A program made the translations under genes and the position numbers. A DNA stretch of 64,000 bases from Burkholderiales bacterium (GTDB lineage: Bacteria > Pseudomonadota > Gammaproteobacteria > Burkholderiales > Burkholderiaceae_C), in the NCBI GenBank assembly GCA_003963075.1, contig RXJV01000011.1, positions 1-64,000 on the forward strand, read 5' to 3'. This document shows positions 63,027 through 64,000 of this stretch, piece by piece. How positions within the stretch are numbered: the first letter of the stretch is position 1; the number at the start of each line of letters is the position of its first letter. The notes beneath the pieces are model-generated. The model was not told where the DNA came from. It saw nothing but the letters and a program-made list of their open reading frames with translations, and made no database searches.

Positions 63027-63983
63027 TCAGGGGTGCGCGCCGAGCAGCTCCATGCAAGCCCCGGGCAACGGCGCCTCACACGTCACCACCGCCCCCGTCG
63101 CCGGATGCTGAAACTGCAGCCGCCGCGCGTGCAAAAACATCCGGTCGAACTTCGCCGGCCCGCGCGCCAGCTCCCGGTTCTTCTCGAAGTCGCCGTACTT
63201 CGGATCGCCGACGATGGGGTGGCCGGCCTGCTGTAGGTGCACGCGGATCTGGTGGGTGCGGCCGGTCTTGATGGTCACGTCCAGCAGGCTGAACTGCGCC
63301 GTCCGCTGCACGACCTTGACGAGGCTGATCGAGCGCTTGGCCTCGTCCTCATCCGCCGCACCCGGCCGCACCCAGCGCTCGCCGTCGCTGCCGACGAACT
63401 TCACCAGCGGCACGTCGATGACCTTGAGCTTGGCCGGCCAGTCGCCCCAGACGAGCGCGGCATAGGTCTTGCCGGTCTCGCGCTCACGCAGTTGGTCCTG
63501 CAACGCCGTCAGCGCGCTGCGCTTCTTGGCGATCATCAGGAGGCCCGAGGTTTCCTTGTCCAGCCGGTGCACCAGTTCCAGGAACTTGGCGGTCGGCCGA
63601 GCGCGGCGCAGGGCCTCGATGACGCCGTAGCTGACGCCGGAGCCGCCATGCACTGCGACGCCGGCTGGCTTGTCGATGACCAGAAGATGCTCGTCCTCGA
63701 ACACGACCGGAAACTCGCGCGCCGGCGCGGCCGGTGCTGCGGGCTTTTCGGGAACGCGCACCGGCGGAATGCGGACCTGGTCGCCGAGTTCCAGCCGCGT
63801 GTCGGCCTGGGCCCGGCCCTTGTTGACCCGCACCTCGCCAGCGCGAATGACGCGATAGACATGGGTCTTGGGCACGCCCTTGAGTTCGCGCAACAGGAAG
63901 TTATCCAGGCGCTGCCCGGCCGAGCCCTCGTCGATGACGACATGGCGAACCGCCGGCCGAACCCCGGGTATGTCCGTACTCAC
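63027..63983 (-). CDS. rluC: Ribosomal large-subunit pseudouridine synthase C
   Basis: A 318-residue RluA-type pseudouridine synthase that modifies 23S rRNA. An N-terminal S4 RNA-binding domain (QRLDNFLLRELKGVPKTHVY) precedes the catalytic domain. The catalytic Asp lies in ELVHRLDKETSGLLMIAKK. TGRTHQIRVHLQQAGHPIVGD is the RluA-family C-terminal block. The start is GTG at 63983 (MSTDIPGVRPAVRH); the frame stays open to the window edge, so a start beyond 64000 cannot be excluded, although this one fits RluC length. Confidence 0.94.
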   Translation of the reverse strand: MSTDIPGVRPAVRHVVIDEGSAGQRLDNFLLRELKGVPKTHVYRVIRAGEVRVNKGRAQADTRLELGDQVRIPPVRVPEKPAAPAAPAREFPVVFEDEHLLVIDKPAGVAVHGGSGVSYGVIEALRRARPTAKFLELVHRLDKETSGLLMIAKKRSALTALQDQLRERETGKTYAALVWGDWPAKLKVIDVPLVKFVGSDGERWVRPGAADEDEAKRSISLVKVVQRTAQFSLLDVTIKTGRTHQIRVHLQQAGHPIVGDPKYGDFEKNRELARGPAKFDRMFLHARRLQFQHPATGAVVTCEAPLPGACMELLGAHP

Positions 63984-64000
63984 GGCGGCGCCTGACCCCG

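Noticed and set aside
1-64000. Mobile elements, tRNA genes or attachment sites at the EPS locus edges
   Set aside because: No transposase, integrase, tRNA or long direct repeats shared by both edges were seen, so the mechanism of insertion stays unknown.

Overview
The window is high-GC (about two thirds G+C by eye) DNA from a betaproteobacterium. It most likely comes from Burkholderiales of the Rubrivivax/Leptothrix/Roseateles kind. Evidence for this includes the aspS-DUF502-FmdB block, ubiE/ubiJ/ubiB homologues, a 1293-residue FAD/Fe-S oxidoreductase with a DUF3683-type N-terminus, an exosortase-B exopolysaccharide locus and a PEP-CTERM protein. Placement below the order is inference. I saw no rRNA, tRNA, CRISPR array, insertion sequence, integrase or phage gene.

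Layout. (1) 1-6159, minus strand: 3'-truncated aspS, DUF502 membrane protein, FmdB zinc ribbon, sodium:solute symporter, ubiB and a ubiJ-like SCP2 gene. (2) 6293-14913, plus strand: the first half of a roughly 36-kb exopolysaccharide (EPS) locus. It holds the initiating sugar-phosphate transferase (epsB-like), an EpsL-like outer-membrane barrel, galE, bifunctional manC, and rfbB-rfbD-rfbA-rfbC for dTDP-L-rhamnose. (3) 15039-41987, almost all minus strand: the second half. Read in the direction of transcription it holds epsD, epsE, epsF, epsG, exosortase xrtB, epsI, gmd, fcl, a GT2/GT7C-type glycosyltransferase, an acyltransferase, a Wzx flippase, a GT11-like protein, a DUF6625 protein, a GT4, a Wzy/ligase, a GT2 and an asparagine-synthase-like amidotransferase. 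Then come one plus-strand lyase-like lipoprotein, two more glycosyltransferases, a WecG/TagA transferase, a UDP-glucuronate 4-epimerase and ugd. (4) 42370-44589, minus: ubiE, DUF971 and a PstS-like binding protein. (5) 44697-63983: mixed housekeeping and accessory genes. These are an M13 peptidase, a small secreted protein convergent with a HIT protein, the FAD/Fe-S oxidoreductase, a GDPD, a GNAT, an MFS transporter, a DUF296 protein, a gamma-glutamyltransferase, an Ala-rich secreted protein, a PEP-CTERM choice-of-anchor A protein, a patatin, a methyltransferase, sppA, a Rieske protein, a gph-like HAD, an SGNH hydrolase and rluC.

How it works together. The EPS locus reads as a complete Wzx/Wzy pathway. 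Its enzymes make UDP-Gal, GDP-Man, dTDP-L-Rha, UDP-GlcA, UDP-GalA and GDP-L-Fuc. EpsB loads the first sugar on undecaprenyl phosphate and several glycosyltransferases extend the unit. The acyltransferase and the AsnB-like enzyme may decorate it. Wzx flips it and Wzy polymerises it. EpsF/EpsG control chain length, and EpsE with EpsL and EpsD export the chain. XrtB/EpsI is the exosortase module characteristic of such loci. No phosphomannomutase or phosphoglucomutase is encoded here, so those activities must come from elsewhere.

The most striking structural point is position. The EPS locus lies exactly between ubiE and ubiJ-ubiB, genes that are adjacent in many proteobacteria and are co-oriented here, so the locus looks inserted into an ancestral ubi operon. 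Other points worth a look are the hairpin-rich intergenic segments, a low-GC patch around 31.8-33.9 kb, and the opposite-strand lyase-like lipoprotein. I found three convincing intrinsic terminators but no promoter that I would assign with confidence.
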